DNA of 64,000 nucleotides from Macrobrachium rosenbergii (GCF_040412425.1 NC_089795.1:84417163-84481162), one strand, 5' to 3'; positions 51,402 to 62,225 are shown, counted from the stretch's first letter. Program-made: numbers and translations. The notes: generated by a model not told the origin, from the letters alone.

Positions 51402-51480
<79 letters not shown>

Positions 51481-51735
51481 GAAAAAGGGAAGGAGAATCG
51501 AACAGGTTCTTGAAAGCTCGTTACACACACACACACATATATTATATTATATACATATACATATACATATACATATATGTGTATGTATATATATATGTAT
51601 ATATATATAAATACACACACATAAATGTATGTATATTTACACATATACATATACATGTATATATATATTATATATATAATACATATTTACGCTGATATCT
51701 TGGTGGATTTCTCCATCATTTTAGTGACTCGTCCG
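51266..51735. repeat. Inverted repeat around an AT microsatellite
   Basis: AAGAAATCCATAAAGATGTC (51270) pairs with GATATCTTGGTGGATTTCTC (51692). TACCTGCTCGATTCTCCTTC (51339) pairs with GAAGGAGAATCGAACAGGTT (51490). The centre is filled by (AT)n at 51407-51476 and CA/TA repeats to 51640. Probably a foldback element expanded by microsatellites. Confidence 0.65.
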
Positions 51736-51749
51736 ATTATACTTTTATA

Positions 51750-51791
<42 letters not shown>
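51750..51791. repeat. (AAT)n microsatellite
   Basis: About 14 AAT units immediately before the non-LTR fragment. Confidence 0.93.
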
Positions 51792-51794
<3 letters not shown>

Positions 51795-52490
51795 CAAACA
51801 GAGGAATGGCACAACAAACCAATACACGGACAGTACATGAGACAGACAAAAGAACTGACCAGCGATGAAACATGGCAATGGCTACAGAGGGGAGAACTCA
51901 AGAAGGAAACAGAAGGAATGCTAACAGCGGCACAAGATCAGTCCCTAAGCACCAGATATGTCCAAAGAACAATAGATGGAAATAACATCTCACCCATATG
52001 CATATGAAAGACGAGACCATTAACCACATAGCAAGCGAATATCCGGCGCTTGCACAGAACCAGTACAAAAGAGGCAATGATTCAGTAGCAAAAGCCTTCC
52101 CACAGGAGCTGTGCAAGAAACCCTGCTAGCTTGCAGTAATAAGTGGTACGAACACCAACCTGAGGGGGAGTGATAGAAAAAACGATCAGGCAAAGATCCT
52201 CTGGGACTATGGTATCAGAACAGGTAGGGTGATACGTCCCAATAGACCAGACGTGACGTTGATTGACAAAATCAAGAAGAAAGTATCACTCACTGATGTC
52301 GCAATACCATGGGACACCAGAGTAGATGAGAAAGAAACAGAAAAAATTGATAAGTATCAAGACCTGAAAATCGAAATAAGAAGGATATGGAATATGCCAG
52401 TGGAAATTATACCCATAATCATAGGAACACTAGGCACGATCCCAAGATCCAAGAAAAGGAATCTGGAAAAACTAGATGCCGAGTAGCTCC
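51792..52490 (+). pseudogene. C-terminal fragment of a non-LTR retrotransposon with restriction-like endonuclease
   Basis: The first frame reads QYMRQTKELTSDETWQWLQR then KKETEGMLTAAQDQSLSTRY and stops at 52005-52007. A second frame continues KDETINHIASEYPALAQNQY and stops near 52128. The third runs to 52485 with RPDVTLIDKIKKKVSLTDVA followed by IPWD and EKIDKYQDLKIEIRRIW. This order (CCHC knuckle, basic helix, PD...DVAIP) is that of the restriction-like endonuclease tail of R2-type non-LTR elements. The knuckle is damaged: its histidine remains but the following Cys is Tyr. The element is 5'-truncated, with two frame breaks. An A-tail at 52625-52638 marks the 3' end. Confidence 0.65.
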
Positions 52491-52995
52491 AGAACTCATG
52501 CAGAAGAGTGTGCTACTAGAAACAGCGCACATAGTGAGAAAAGTGACGGACTCCTAAGGAGGCAGGATGCAACCCGGAACCCCACACTATAAAAACCACC
52601 CAGTCGAATAGGATGACTGTGATAAAAAAAAAAAAAAATCATAATAAAATAAGAAAGTGTAATCAAATTAACGCATGTTTTATATTTATTAAGAAATTAC
52701 TGATGATATACATGAAATGCTGAAATAAGAATTGTAAATTGTCACGTACTCAGGATACGGGAAACGCTAGCAAGAAGACCGATGGAAATCTTGACAGACT
52801 ACAAAAGTTTCGAAATAAAGGACGAAAAGACTAGGGGTCGTCGCTCTCTTCACAAAATCACAATTGTTTTTTTCTCCGTCTTTTTTTCGTTTTTTAATAC
52901 AAATATTTGCAATTTTGCCCTCCCGTACCTAAACCCAAGGTAAAGCCTAGACCTTGGCTAACCACCCACCCACGGTCTACCTGGTTTCTAGATTC
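52491..52995. other. 3' region of the non-LTR fragment and unique DNA
   Basis: The sequence to about 52638 (ends AAAAAAAAAAAAAA) belongs to the retrotransposon. Beyond it I see nothing. Confidence 0.45.
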
Positions 52996-53055
52996 CAGTG
53001 GTTCTCAAGTTTTGTCACTGAGTAACCCCTGAGACAATTTTTGTCATCCCAAGGA
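52996..53055. mobile_element. hAT-type terminal sequence
   Basis: Starts CAGTGGTTCTCAAGTTTTG and continues with CCCCTGAGACAATTTTTGTC, the style of a hAT/Charlie terminus and subterminal region. It lies 0.7 kb downstream of the transposase remnant on the - strand and would be its 3' end. No matching opposite end was found beyond 56.9 kb. Confidence 0.6.
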
Positions 53056-53065
53056 ACCCTAGTAC

Positions 53066-53595
<530 letters not shown>

Positions 53596-53789
53596 AGGAA
53601 GCATGAATGAGATGTAGAAAAATAAAAAAATAAGTTATAAGTTGTCAGAGTATAAAAGACTTTTTGAGTATTTGCTTTTAGTTTTTGTTGTATAAAATAC
53701 ACAATGAGACAGCGTTCAAGAACGATTCTTTAACAATAGTAGTTACATGACCTAAAACTTGAAAAGATTGTAAATACAAAAGTCAACAT

Positions 53790-54960
53790 AGTCATAGGTT
53801 TTACTTTCAGAAGCCGATTTCTAGATTTGCTTTTTACAGTACTAAGACATGAAAAACCTTGCTCACAAAGGTAATAAGTAGAAAATTGGAGTCAAATAAC
53901 CAATGCTGTTGCTGAGACGACTGGGTACTCTTCTCTTACAGAAATCCAAAATGCATCAAGTGGTACTGCATTAAACACTGTCTTCAAGGTTCTATCGCAC
54001 TTTAGTTCAATTATTTCTTCCCGTTCTTGTAGATTGAGCAGGTTTTGCCAATCTGAAGAGAGCTCAGTAAAGAGATTTCTAACCCTATCATACAAATCTG
54101 GCGATAAGAATGGGAAGTATTTATCAAGTTTTTCAGCCAGTGATTCCAAATGACTCGTAATTAAGGGTATGATTTCTTGATAATCATCTCGGTATCAACT
54201 TGAAGTAGGAGTGGAAACATTTCAACATTGCCTCTTGAGAGATGTTTTTTCCAAACAATAAGTTTATCCTTGAAAGCAATAAGCCTGTCGGTCCAAGTCA
54301 GAATGTTTTCTTGTCGACCCTGCATGCTGGAGTTCAGGTAATTTAAATGGTGATAAGAGTCTGCTTAACAAGCTAATTTCGTCTGCTAGTCTGTGGATTC
54401 AAGATGTTCATAAAAACTTACTTTATCGTTCTCTTTGAAGAAAGAAGCAATTCTTCTCGCAGCTCAAATACCCTTGACAGATCTTCCCCTCTGGAAAGCC
54501 ATCTGACCTAGGTGAAGAGTGTCACGTGATCTTCTTGCATATTTTCACACAACCTGGCAAACATGCGAGACTCAAGAGGGCGTTGCTTTATGAAATTGAC
54601 CATGTTAACAGTTACATCTAGAACTTGCTTTAATATTTCTTTTACACATGATACAAAGCCTTTTACTGAGCCAGTCATGGAGGGAGCATGTTGATTCCAA
54701 GACAAACCACAAGATTCCAGATATAAAGACATGTCTGGCAGCTCTTTACAGCACAAAAAGTTCTCCATTATCTTACCCTCATTGTCAAATCGAACAAATG
54801 CTAGGTGAGCTTGACCCGTTATATCCATCGACTCACCAGCTTCCAGGGCAAACTTTGTATGTTTCAGTATCTCAGACAAAATGTCTGAAATATCTGGGGA
54901 CATGTCATCCACATGCCTACTAACTGCCGTATCAGAAACAGGAACTTTGCTTATTTCTCT
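53790..54960 (-). pseudogene. hAT (ZBED-like) transposase, C-terminal part
   Basis: The - strand frames give the RNase H-like core start (KVPVSDTAVSRHVDDMSPDI), FALEAGESMDITGQAHLAFV (where the catalytic DES/T of the family reads GES), then NMVNFIKQRPLESRMFARLC. After several stops the C-terminal hAT dimerisation region appears (DAFWISVREEYPVVSATALV, then YLCEQGFSCLSTVKSK). In the family the LFHTEVRWLS-type block sits between these, and about 40 residues around GLDW...D...A are missing, so an internal deletion is likely. The loss of the catalytic Asp, stops near 54520-54150 and the insert at 54961 show it is dead. Relatives: ZBED5/GTF2IRD2-like domesticated transposases. Confidence 0.82.
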
Positions 54961-55044
54961 TGTGAGGTTCAAGAAAGGTCAGAAGTGAGACTGATTCTTT
55001 ATTGTTCACAACAGGTACTTATAATGCGGAAAGTGGACGGAAAG
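54961..55044 (-). repeat. Truncated 3' LTR
   Basis: Matches 56184-56267 with a few transitions, then diverges abruptly, marking the deletion junction near 55044. Retains AATAAAG on the - strand (54998-54992). Confidence 0.82.
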
Positions 55045-55880
55045 GTAATGGGCGACCTGCGGGCCCCCCACTGCGCCCACTGCGCCCAGCAGTGGGAACT
55101 TAACATCCACGACGACAAAGGGCCAGTGGTATCTGCGGCCCAGGATGGAGATGATCCGTGTCGTTGTGCCGTATGTGCGGATGGGTGTCCGTTTGCTGCA
55201 ATGAGGGTGTTTGTTCAGTCAGGTCTCTTCTTAAGACCTTCCTTTGTCGGTGGGAAGATGGACTGCATTGTCCCCCATGTCTACCAGCAGGCGGTGCTTG
55301 GAGATTTCATCTTTGATGAAAAAAACCTGCTGGTCGGGGGGAGATCGGTTTCGTGGCCACTGGTGTTACTTGTGGCCACTGACATTGTTTTTTTTGGAAA
55401 GGAACAGGGATGCTTGCAGTACTTTGCTTTGGCGCCGAATTTCTTGTGGTAGAAGCACCACTTCGCAAATGATTTCCCTCTGTTCTCTTTCGGTTTCTTT
55501 TTGAAGACAACATTGATTTCTCCGTCATCATCGTTGTTGCTCTCCATCAGGCTGCAGGCTTCCAGCTGCAAGGGTAGCAGCATGTTCCGAGGCCTTGGTG
55601 GCCTCGTGTACCTTCTGGGCGACGTCTATTAGTGTCCCGGTGTCGAGAGTGTCAGCATCCCTTTTCTGGTTCCTATTTCCTGCGGGAGGCATCAAAGGAA
55701 GATCATCCTTGCCCAGTCGACTTTCCTTATCCTCCCATTCTCATCTCAGCCTGGTAATGTTATGAGCCCCTGCAGTTTGTCCCAGGCCTCTCCAGGTGAT
55801 GCTTCTCCGAGGGGTGGGGATGCCAGGTCGAGTGCACGCTGTGCTCTTTCCATCACAGGCATTGAGAGAGGCGTACAGAC
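55045..55880 (-). pseudogene. gag and protease remnants of the LTR element
   Basis: From 55880 downward on the - strand come a gag-like piece (ERAQRALDLASPPLGEAS), then a basic region with a zinc-knuckle-like motif (CFYHKKFGAKAKYCKHPC at 55457-55404). After a frame change follows the retroviral-type protease region, with LLVD and an altered active site (D-M-G instead of D-T/S-G, 55282-55274), and a later RTYGTTTRIISILGRRYHWP block. Stops and frame changes separate these pieces. The arrangement gag then protease in minus orientation gives the element's direction. Not functional. Confidence 0.75.
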
Positions 55881-56183
55881 GATACTCACACATTTGCATT
55901 GAATGTCAACTTCTGCCATCTTTACTGCTCACGCACCAAAATGCGGAAAATGCGCCATGTTCAGTCCGTTAATGGTGCTGATGAAAAGCAAAATGTTCCC
56001 TCTCTGTTGGGTACGCTGTATTTATCCATTATTGGCACGGTTTTCAGAAAGGAGCTATCAGAGGCCTAAACTTGACGCCGTGTTTAGTCCGTTAAAGGCT
56101 CTCTAACGGTAGGCTGCGACCATAATTAGTCCGTTTATGGCTGGGCCAAAACCGCGCTACCTGTCGCTTCCTGTGGTCACCAG

Positions 56184-56520
56184 TGTGAGGGTCAAGAAAG
56201 GTCAGAAGTGAGATTGATTCTTTATTGTTCATGGCAGGTACTTATGATGCGGAAAGCGGACGGAAAGGTAGTAGTTCCACCTGCGACTTCTCACAAGGTC
56301 CGTACAGAATTGTGTTTGTTGAAAGACATAAGACGACATAAACAGAGCATTACAGAACATGTACAAGGCAGATATATATATCGGCGAATAGGTCGTAGAA
56401 CGTACATATAATGAGATACATAAAGAATCTGAAACAATAACAAGTGACAAATACGACATGATTAATGTACAAATGTAGAGCGAAACACAAGGAACGGAGA
56501 GGCGGTTTGACACACTTACA
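56184..56520 (-). repeat. 5' LTR
   Basis: Read on the - strand it starts TGTAAGTGTGTC and ends CCCTCACA, the TG...CA rule, with AATAAAG near its end. Immediately after it comes CTGGTGACCACAGG, whose TGGTGACC is a plausible tRNA primer-binding site. Confidence 0.8.
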
Positions 56521-56893
56521 CTCTCACAGCTTCCTCGCCAATCATTGTCGTCGCTATTATTTTACAAGCAGGCATTATTAGACCCTCAGCAATAGTGTGA
56601 CTTCATTTTTTTAGCAACTAACTCAGCCACTAAATAGCTCACTTCTTGGGCCTTTTCACTTATTGTTACCTTCTTTTCAAAGGACTTTCTTTGTTTCTTC
56701 TGTGGCTGTGACTAGGAGAGAAATGTCACTTTAACTTGGCGGGGGCCACACCTGTGGTACCTAGTTTTTTTCCTCAAATGATGCTTAATGGAAGAGGACA
56801 GCTTTCGTTCCCTGTCCACGTGAATCCAACGGCCAGATAACCCTCCTGATCCTCTTCATCAATTGGATGCTTCCTTTTCAAATATTTCAACAT
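56521..56893 (-). pseudogene. hAT (ZBED-like) transposase, N-terminal part
   Basis: The ATG at 56893-56891 starts MLKYLKRKHPIDEEDQEGYL, followed by VGFTWTGNESCPLPLSIICG and a BED-finger-like VAPAKLKRHF...H. Here the second Cys of the usual CxxC is retained as IICG, but the finger is degenerate. Further on, AQEVSYLVAELVAKKMKSH precedes a one-base frameshift, after which AEGLIMPACK and MIGEEAVR lead directly into the LTR insertion. The other half begins REISKVPVS at 54960, so the two parts are one gene. Several frame breaks also occur between the finger and AQEVSYL. Confidence 0.8.
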
Positions 56894-57786
56894 CTCAGAC
56901 TTTCACAATTACTAAAGGACGGTTGAAATAAAAATTGTTGCTCGCTCTGTTCAAGGCAGACTAATTAAGAAATGAAAACGGGAGTATGGAAGTCATCGGA
57001 TCAGCTCATAACACGTGTGAATCCGTTGAGGCTTCATGAAGTCTACACCGTGCACCAAACGTATTTTTAAGGGGAAAAGTTAAATATACCTTACTTTAAC
57101 CGGACCACTGAGCTGATTAACAGCTCTCCTAGGGAGAAGTTGAAGCCTCTTAAAACAGTAAGTACGAAAAGGGGAAGAAATAGATGATTTCTTTCATTTG
57201 AAGAAGGACGGGATGGTCTGTCAAATCCTTGCTTCTCTCCTTTTCAGAATTGAAGTAACCAAGAAAAATAATTAGGAAAGAAAGAATTGTGTAATACAGT
57301 TTGTTTTATTATTACTTAATAAGTAGATGGATTAATTTTTTATTCATTTTAACATAGCTAGAGCACTCCAGTCTTTTCTTTAAAGAAATACTAGATGTTA
57401 TGTTTCTAACTCTTTGCAAATGCAGTTGGAGAAATTGAAAGTGCATCAAACGCAAAGTGACTTCGCAATGTAAATAATCACTCTGTGAAGTTTAAATGCG
57501 GCAGAGGAGGTGCGCACCAGTAAATAATATGAATTAACAACAGTTAAGAAATAAAAGCATTGAATTACATGAGGCGGTGACTCTAGTCCTATTAAGGTAA
57601 CATTACACTGTTGAGAAAATGCGACAACTAGCATCCGTTGACAGATGTCACAGTAGCGGCCTTCTTCTTCTTCTCGGCAGCAGAGTAACTTAGATTATAA
57701 CAGCAAGTTACAATATATCTGGAGTAGAAGATTACCGGATTGGAAAAACGCAAAAAATAAAAAAAATAAAAAAAACAAAACTGTCA
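56894..57786. other. No gene; one SINE scrap
   Basis: A family C SINE fragment lies at 57077-57140 (AAATATACCTTACTTTAACC, GACCACTGAGCTGATTAACA, GCTCTCCTAGGG). The 5' terminus of the hAT element was looked for here and not found. Confidence 0.5.
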
Positions 57787-58256
57787 ATTATGAGTAAGCA
57801 CTATACCATGAACGACTTTTCTCTTACTGTACTAACTACGAGGGCAATTTTTATATAGCTTATAAATTATCTTTATATGCTTAGAAAAACAACACAGCTC
57901 AGAAAGAAAATAGAATTACATATTTATTGAATGATACAGTGAACTTGCCATATGAAATCGACGCTACTTGAACCTCACGTATCAGCCTAGGCCCTGCTGG
58001 GAGAAGAAAAACCATTACAGCGTCCTTACAATTATGAGTAAGAACTATACCATGAACGACATTTCTCTTGCTGTACTAACTACGAAGGCGATTTTTCTAT
58101 AGCTTGTAAATTATCTTTATATGCTTAGAAAAAATTCAGCTCAGAAAGAAAACTGACTGATACAGCAAACTGGCCACATGAAATCGACTCTACTCGAACC
58201 TCACATATCAGCCTAGGCCCCTCTGGGCGAGGAAAAACCAGTACAGCGTCCTTATA
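57787..58256. repeat. 244-bp tandem duplication
   Basis: Unit 1 starts ATTATGAGTAAGCACTATAC at 57787 and unit 2 ATTATGAGTAAGAACTATAC at 58031. They stay alignable to CAGCGTCCTTA at the end of each unit. Unit 2 lacks about 20 bases (AATAGAATTACATATTTATT of unit 1). No coding signal. Confidence 0.9.
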
Positions 58257-58450
58257 AACTCACGAACCCAGAACATTCCAACTAAGAGCTCACGCTAAGA
58301 CCTGTAAAACATACATTGAAAATAAAGTTTTTAAAAGCATCGGACAAACACCCAGCACCCAGGAATTACCCATTTTAGAGTCCTTCCTTATTGATCAAAC
58401 AAAAGGTTCCCCAATTAAACACGCAGTCAACAGCCACTCCCCTTGTCTTG
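58257..58450 (+). pseudogene. Possible retroelement C-terminal fragment (Penelope-like?)
   Basis: One frame is open for about 65 codons and contains RAHAKTCKTYIENKVFKS and ELPILESLLIDQTKGSPI. The ILESLLI...N/K pattern resembles the end of the GIY-YIG endonuclease region of Penelope-like elements. The match is short and from memory. Confidence 0.25.
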
Positions 58451-59060
58451 TCTTGAGGTGTATATTCTTCTTTTTTATTTTTTAGTTTCCTTCCTCTTAC
58501 GTTTCTTCTAATCTGGTGGAAGGTTGGTCCAATAGTTTGTGAATTTTAATATATCTTGGTTTTTTTAAATGTATAATTTTAGGGGTAAAAAATTTTCATG
58601 TTTGAGTTTTATGCTAATTATATATGAAAATTACGAAACGTCGGGAAATAACTATGTGCAAGACGAGCAAATCTTAATTTCCATAAGCATACGTGTTGTA
58701 TGTAAGATCTACGGGAAACCAGAGCTCAGACAGAAAGCCTACGTCATGGGAGTCATCCTCGGCCTTTTTTAAATAATCTGGCACAGGACGTTTCTCCCAG
58801 AGTCGCGGCGCAGCAGGTCTTCGAGAAAGAACGAACGGAGCCATCTCCGTTTTCTTCTTCTTCTTCTTTGATTTGATTTTAGAAGAGAGATCGTGTGGTG
58901 TGAACATCGGCTCTGGAAAGTGGTAATTATTACAATTAATTCTATTCTGTGATGAATCGTTTGTAGTTCGTTTTAGTTTACAGAGTGTTGTCTATATGCA
59001 TTCAAATATACTTTAGTGTTTATGCACAAACGAACAAATACAGACATTTCCGAACACGAA

Positions 59061-59063
<3 letters not shown>
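58451..59063. other. No gene seen
   Basis: AT-rich. The minus frame at 58674-58907 is not recognised. Confidence 0.5.

Positions 59064-59150
<87 letters not shown>
59064..59150. repeat. (AT)n microsatellite
   Basis: Broken once near 59119; mixed AT/GTAT sequence continues to 59220. Confidence 0.95.
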
Positions 59151-59155
<5 letters not shown>

Positions 59156-59280
59156 CACATATATATATATGTATATATTTATATAAATATATATGTATAT
59201 ATAAATATATATATATATATAACAACCACACCCCTTTCCTCAATGTAAGGTGCTTTTCGAGAGAACGTTATCCTCTCAAT

Positions 59281-59364
59281 TCCCAGGAAATCTCTCCGAG
59301 ATGGGACTACAAATCCCACGCCTCCCAGGAAATCTCTCCGAGATGGGACTACAAATCCCACGCC
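59281..59364. repeat. 42-bp perfect tandem duplication
   Basis: TCCCAGGAAATCTCTCCGAG starts two identical units at 59281 and 59323. Each unit also contains the small hairpin TGGGA...TCCCA. Confidence 0.95.
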
Positions 59365-59629
59365 TTTCTCACTCTTCCATCGTTGACGGCAGTTAGCTAA
59401 CACGAGGTTCCCAATTCACCGCTTATCTTGAGAGCTAGGAGACTCTCTATCTCTCTCTCTCCCTACAACTCTTATCACTACTTCTTTTTTTTAACCTTTT
59501 TCCTAGCTGCTCCTCTCCTCGTTTCTGTTTGTCTCGTAACTTTTTTTTTTTTGTCATCTCTCATGAATCAAGGAATTATCAGTATGCAATATGAGTGTTG
59601 CCCGTTTTTAAAAGCAGAAGTATTATAGA
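59365..59629. other. No gene seen
   Basis: Pyrimidine-rich, with T runs. Nothing recognised. Confidence 0.5.
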
Positions 59630-59940
59630 CTATTATTATTATTATTATTATTATTATTGGTTATTATTATTATTATTCAGAGGATGAACCTTCCATATGG
59701 AATAAGCCTCATTATTGTTGATCTGACTTAGTTTCACCTTCCAAAGAATATTAAGCAGTACATTAGAAGAAGTAAGAGGATAAAGTGTGGAAATGCATAA
59801 AGAGGTGATCCCACTACTGAAAAAGAAAAAATATTAATAAATAGATAAAAATGTATTAAAAATACAAGGAGACAAGTATAAGGGTGGTAATGCATTGCAT
59901 CTTTGCTTGAACTTCTGAAGTCTAAAACACTCTAGGGTAT
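59630..59940 (-). mobile_element. LINE 3' end, minus orientation
   Basis: (TTA)n at 59632-59680 followed by the reverse complement of the LINE 3' region (TCAGAGGATGAACCTTCCAT, CCAAAGAATATTAAGCAGTA) and of the coding end (GCTTGAACTTCTGAAGTC). Confidence 0.72.
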
Positions 59941-60035
59941 TCTCTATGACAACAGCCATAGTCATGCCACACTTTCTCGTTGTTTTGTCTTGGCTAGCTG
60001 TTTGATCTGCTTCCTTGGTAATTAGGTGCAACACA

Positions 60036-60037
<2 letters not shown>

Positions 60038-60085
<48 letters not shown>

Positions 60086-60097
60086 GTATATATATAT

Positions 60098-60160
<63 letters not shown>
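60038..60160. repeat. (CA)n and (TA)n microsatellites
   Basis: (CA)n at 60038-60073, then AT-rich repeats to 60160. They create the spurious 191-codon minus frame. Confidence 0.95.
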
Positions 60161-60163
<3 letters not shown>

Positions 60164-60261
60164 ACTTCCTCACTAGCGCAAGAACCTGCGTCCAAACCCG
60201 TTAAGAACGGAGCAACTAGAGAGCTTTCGTTAAAACTAAGCACCCCGTGTTGACTTAAGCA

Positions 60262-60512
60262 GTGAGTCAGCTTCGTGGTAGTGGGTCGCAGCCTCATCCC
60301 GAAAGGTTCGAGGTTCGATTCCTTAGCGAGGCTGCAGGCTTTATGAACGTTCCGCTTAATCCCACTGTGTCTCTGGTGACTTCTACAGCGAATCGTGTAC
60401 CTGGTATTTATCAGGATGGAGTGCATCGCAGCCAGGATGAAGGTGGGCGTTGGGCTAGCAACTTCATCCCAAAAGAGGCCTAGAATGAGAGAGACTGCGA
60501 GCGTTTGTGAGA
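60262..60512 (+). mobile_element. tRNA-derived SINE, family F
   Basis: A-box-like TGGTAGTGGG (60276-60285) and a perfect B box GGTTCGATTCC (60312-60322), 36 bases apart, as in tRNAs. A body of about 170 bases with CTCTGGTGACTTCTACAGCG and GGGCTAGCAACTTCATCCC follows, then AGAGAG and (GT)n at 60517-60538. The acceptor stem does not pair, so this is not a working tRNA. Confidence 0.7.
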
Positions 60513-60534
60513 GAGTGTGTGTGTGTGTGTGTGT

Positions 60535-60814
60535 GTGTAACAGCCTCCCATAGGATGTCGTGTAGTTGGACCTTCTGAAGTTCAAGCGAAAATGCAACGC
60601 ATTACTACTCTAATTCCATTCTTGTGCATTTCAGTACATTGTTATCTATTTACCTTTCTATTAATTCATGTTTTTCTTTTTTAATAAGTGGACTTTTCTT
60701 TCTGTATTTTATTTCCTCTTTCTTCTTCGTAATGATCACCATATTCTTTGAAGCTTGAATTTCAAGTCAATGGTTCCTTTGGTGGGCTTGCTCCATATGA
60801 ATAGGTTTCATTTA

Positions 60815-60869
<55 letters not shown>
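60535..60869 (+). mobile_element. LINE 3' end
   Basis: Short coding remnant (CAGCCTCCCATAGGATGTCG corresponds to NSLP.DV), full 3' untranslated region (TTCTTTGAAGCTTGAATTTC, GTGGGCTTGCTCCATATGAA) and (AAT)n at 60820-60869. Confidence 0.8.
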
Positions 60870-61054
60870 GTGTGTGTGTGTGCGTGACGTGGGAAGTCCT
60901 TCTGGAAAATGATTAAAATCTTACAGTGATGGCGTTTTCCTAGAAAACTCACTCTGGGGTGATGTGAGCCAGTACAGTACATCTCTTTCTTGTGAGGCAA
61001 TACATCTCTTTCTATTGCACTATTTTTAAAGTATCTGGTGCGACCACGTAACCG
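60870..61054. other. Short spacer
   Basis: A (GT)n tract at 60870-60880 and unique sequence. Confidence 0.5.
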
Positions 61055-61620
61055 TGTTTTTGGTTTTCTTTAAAAGAAACCGATTGTTATGACTATTTGT
61101 CTGTCCGCCACCAGATCTTAAAAACTACTGAGACCAGAGGGCTGCAAATTTGTATGTCCATCATCCGCCCTCCAATCATCAAACATACCAAATTGCAGCC
61201 CTCTAGCTCAGTTATTTTTTATTTGATTTAAGGTTAAAGTTAGCCATGATCGTGCGTCTGGCTCCGCTATAGGTGCCAACAACACAGGCCACCACCGGGC
61301 CGTGGCTGAAAGTTTGATTTAAGGTTAAAGTTAGCCATGATCGTGCGTCTGGCTCCGCTATAGGTGCCAACAACATACCCCACCACCGGGCCGTGGCTGA
61401 AAGTTTGATTTAAGGTCAAAGTTAGCCATGATCGTGCGTCTGGCTCCGCTATAGGTGCCAACAACAAAGGCGACCACCGGGCCGTGGCTGGAAGTTTCAT
61501 GCGCCGCGGCTGAGGGTTTCATGGGCCGTGGCTGAGGGTTTCATACAGTATTATACGCTGTACAGAAAACTCGATTGCGCCGAAGAAACTTCGGAGCAGC
61601 TTTTGCTTGCTTTTTCTTGT
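61055..61620. mobile_element. Family B hairpin element, copy 4, reverse orientation
   Basis: Opens with GGTTTTCTTTAAAAGAAACC, carries the central foldback (AGAGGGCTGCAAATTTG / CAAATTGCAGCCCTCTAG), and ends with GCGCCGAAGAAACTTCGG. A 91-bp segment between is present three times. Confidence 0.82.
61222..61494. repeat. 91-bp tandem triplication inside family B copy 4
   Basis: TTTGATTTAAGGTTAAAGTT starts units at 61222, 61313 and 61404 (the last reads GGTCAAAG). Each unit includes GATCGTGCGTCTGGCTCCGC and ACCACCGGGCCGTGGCTG. Confidence 0.93.
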
Positions 61621-61817
61621 AATGAATTACCAGACAATGCTCGCAAGCTTCCTCAAGTAGTAAGAAGAAATTGTTTGCCCACTGGAAAGAACCGAACATT
61701 CTGATATTAACATTATGTTCTCTCTGCCTTTTTGAATAGGATGACCGAAACACCTCCAGTTTCATTTACGACGCCACTCCATTTCCGGTAAATCAATTAT
61801 TCTAAACTCTCCATTTT

Positions 61818-62225
61818 AGTTTTCTGTAAAAGAAAACTATTGTGCCGGATTTGTCCGTCCGTCCGCACTTTATTATGTCCGCACTTTTTCTGTCCTCACT
61901 TTTTCTGTTCGTCCTCAGGTCTTAAAAACCACTGAGGCTAGAGGGCTGCAAATTGGTATGTTGACCATTCACCCTCCAGTCATCAAATGTGCTAAATTAC
62001 AGCCCTCTAGCCTCAGTAGTTTTTTATTTTATTTAAGGTTAAAATTAGCCATAGCCGTGCTTCTGGCAACGATATAGGATATGCCATCACCGGGTCGTGG
62101 TTAAAGTTTCATGGACTGCGGCTCATAAAGCATTATACCGAGACCACCGAAAGACAGGTCTGTTTTCGGTGGTCTGTAAAGAAAACTGGACTGCGCCGAA
62201 GAAACTTTGGCCCATTTTTTACTTG
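61818..62225. mobile_element. Family B hairpin element, copy 5, reverse orientation
   Basis: Complete: terminal hairpin TAGTTTTCT...AGAAAACTA, CCGTCCGTCCGCACTTT, central foldback (AGAGGGCTGCAAATTGG / ATTACAGCCCTCTAGCCTC), GACAGGTCTGTTTTCGGTGG, terminal GCGCCGAAGAAACTTTGG and ATTTTTTACTTG. Confidence 0.82.

Larger units (their letters stand above)
54961..56520 (-). mobile_element. Deleted Ty3/gypsy-type LTR element inserted in the hAT gene
   Basis: On the + strand both LTR edges start TGTGAGG (54961 and 56184) and the right edge ends TTACA at 56520. CTCT flanks it on both sides (54957-54960 and 56521-56524), a 4-bp target duplication. The 5' LTR is 56184-56520 (337 bp). The 3' LTR survives only as 54961-55044. 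In between, on the - strand, lie gag and protease remnants but no reverse transcriptase, RNase H or integrase. A large deletion therefore removed pol and most of the 3' LTR. The two LTR copies differ at about 7-8 of the 84 shared bases, mostly transitions. Confidence 0.83.

Noticed and set aside
54913..55452. 179-codon plus-strand frame
   Set aside because: It is the antisense of the LTR element's gag-protease remnants. The - strand frames carry the recognisable motifs.
60262..60335. Possible tRNA gene
   Set aside because: Perfect B box, but no acceptor stem or cloverleaf. It is a SINE head.
60022..60597. 191-codon minus-strand frame
   Set aside because: Made of (CA)n/(TA)n microsatellite plus the reverse complement of a SINE; no protein signal.
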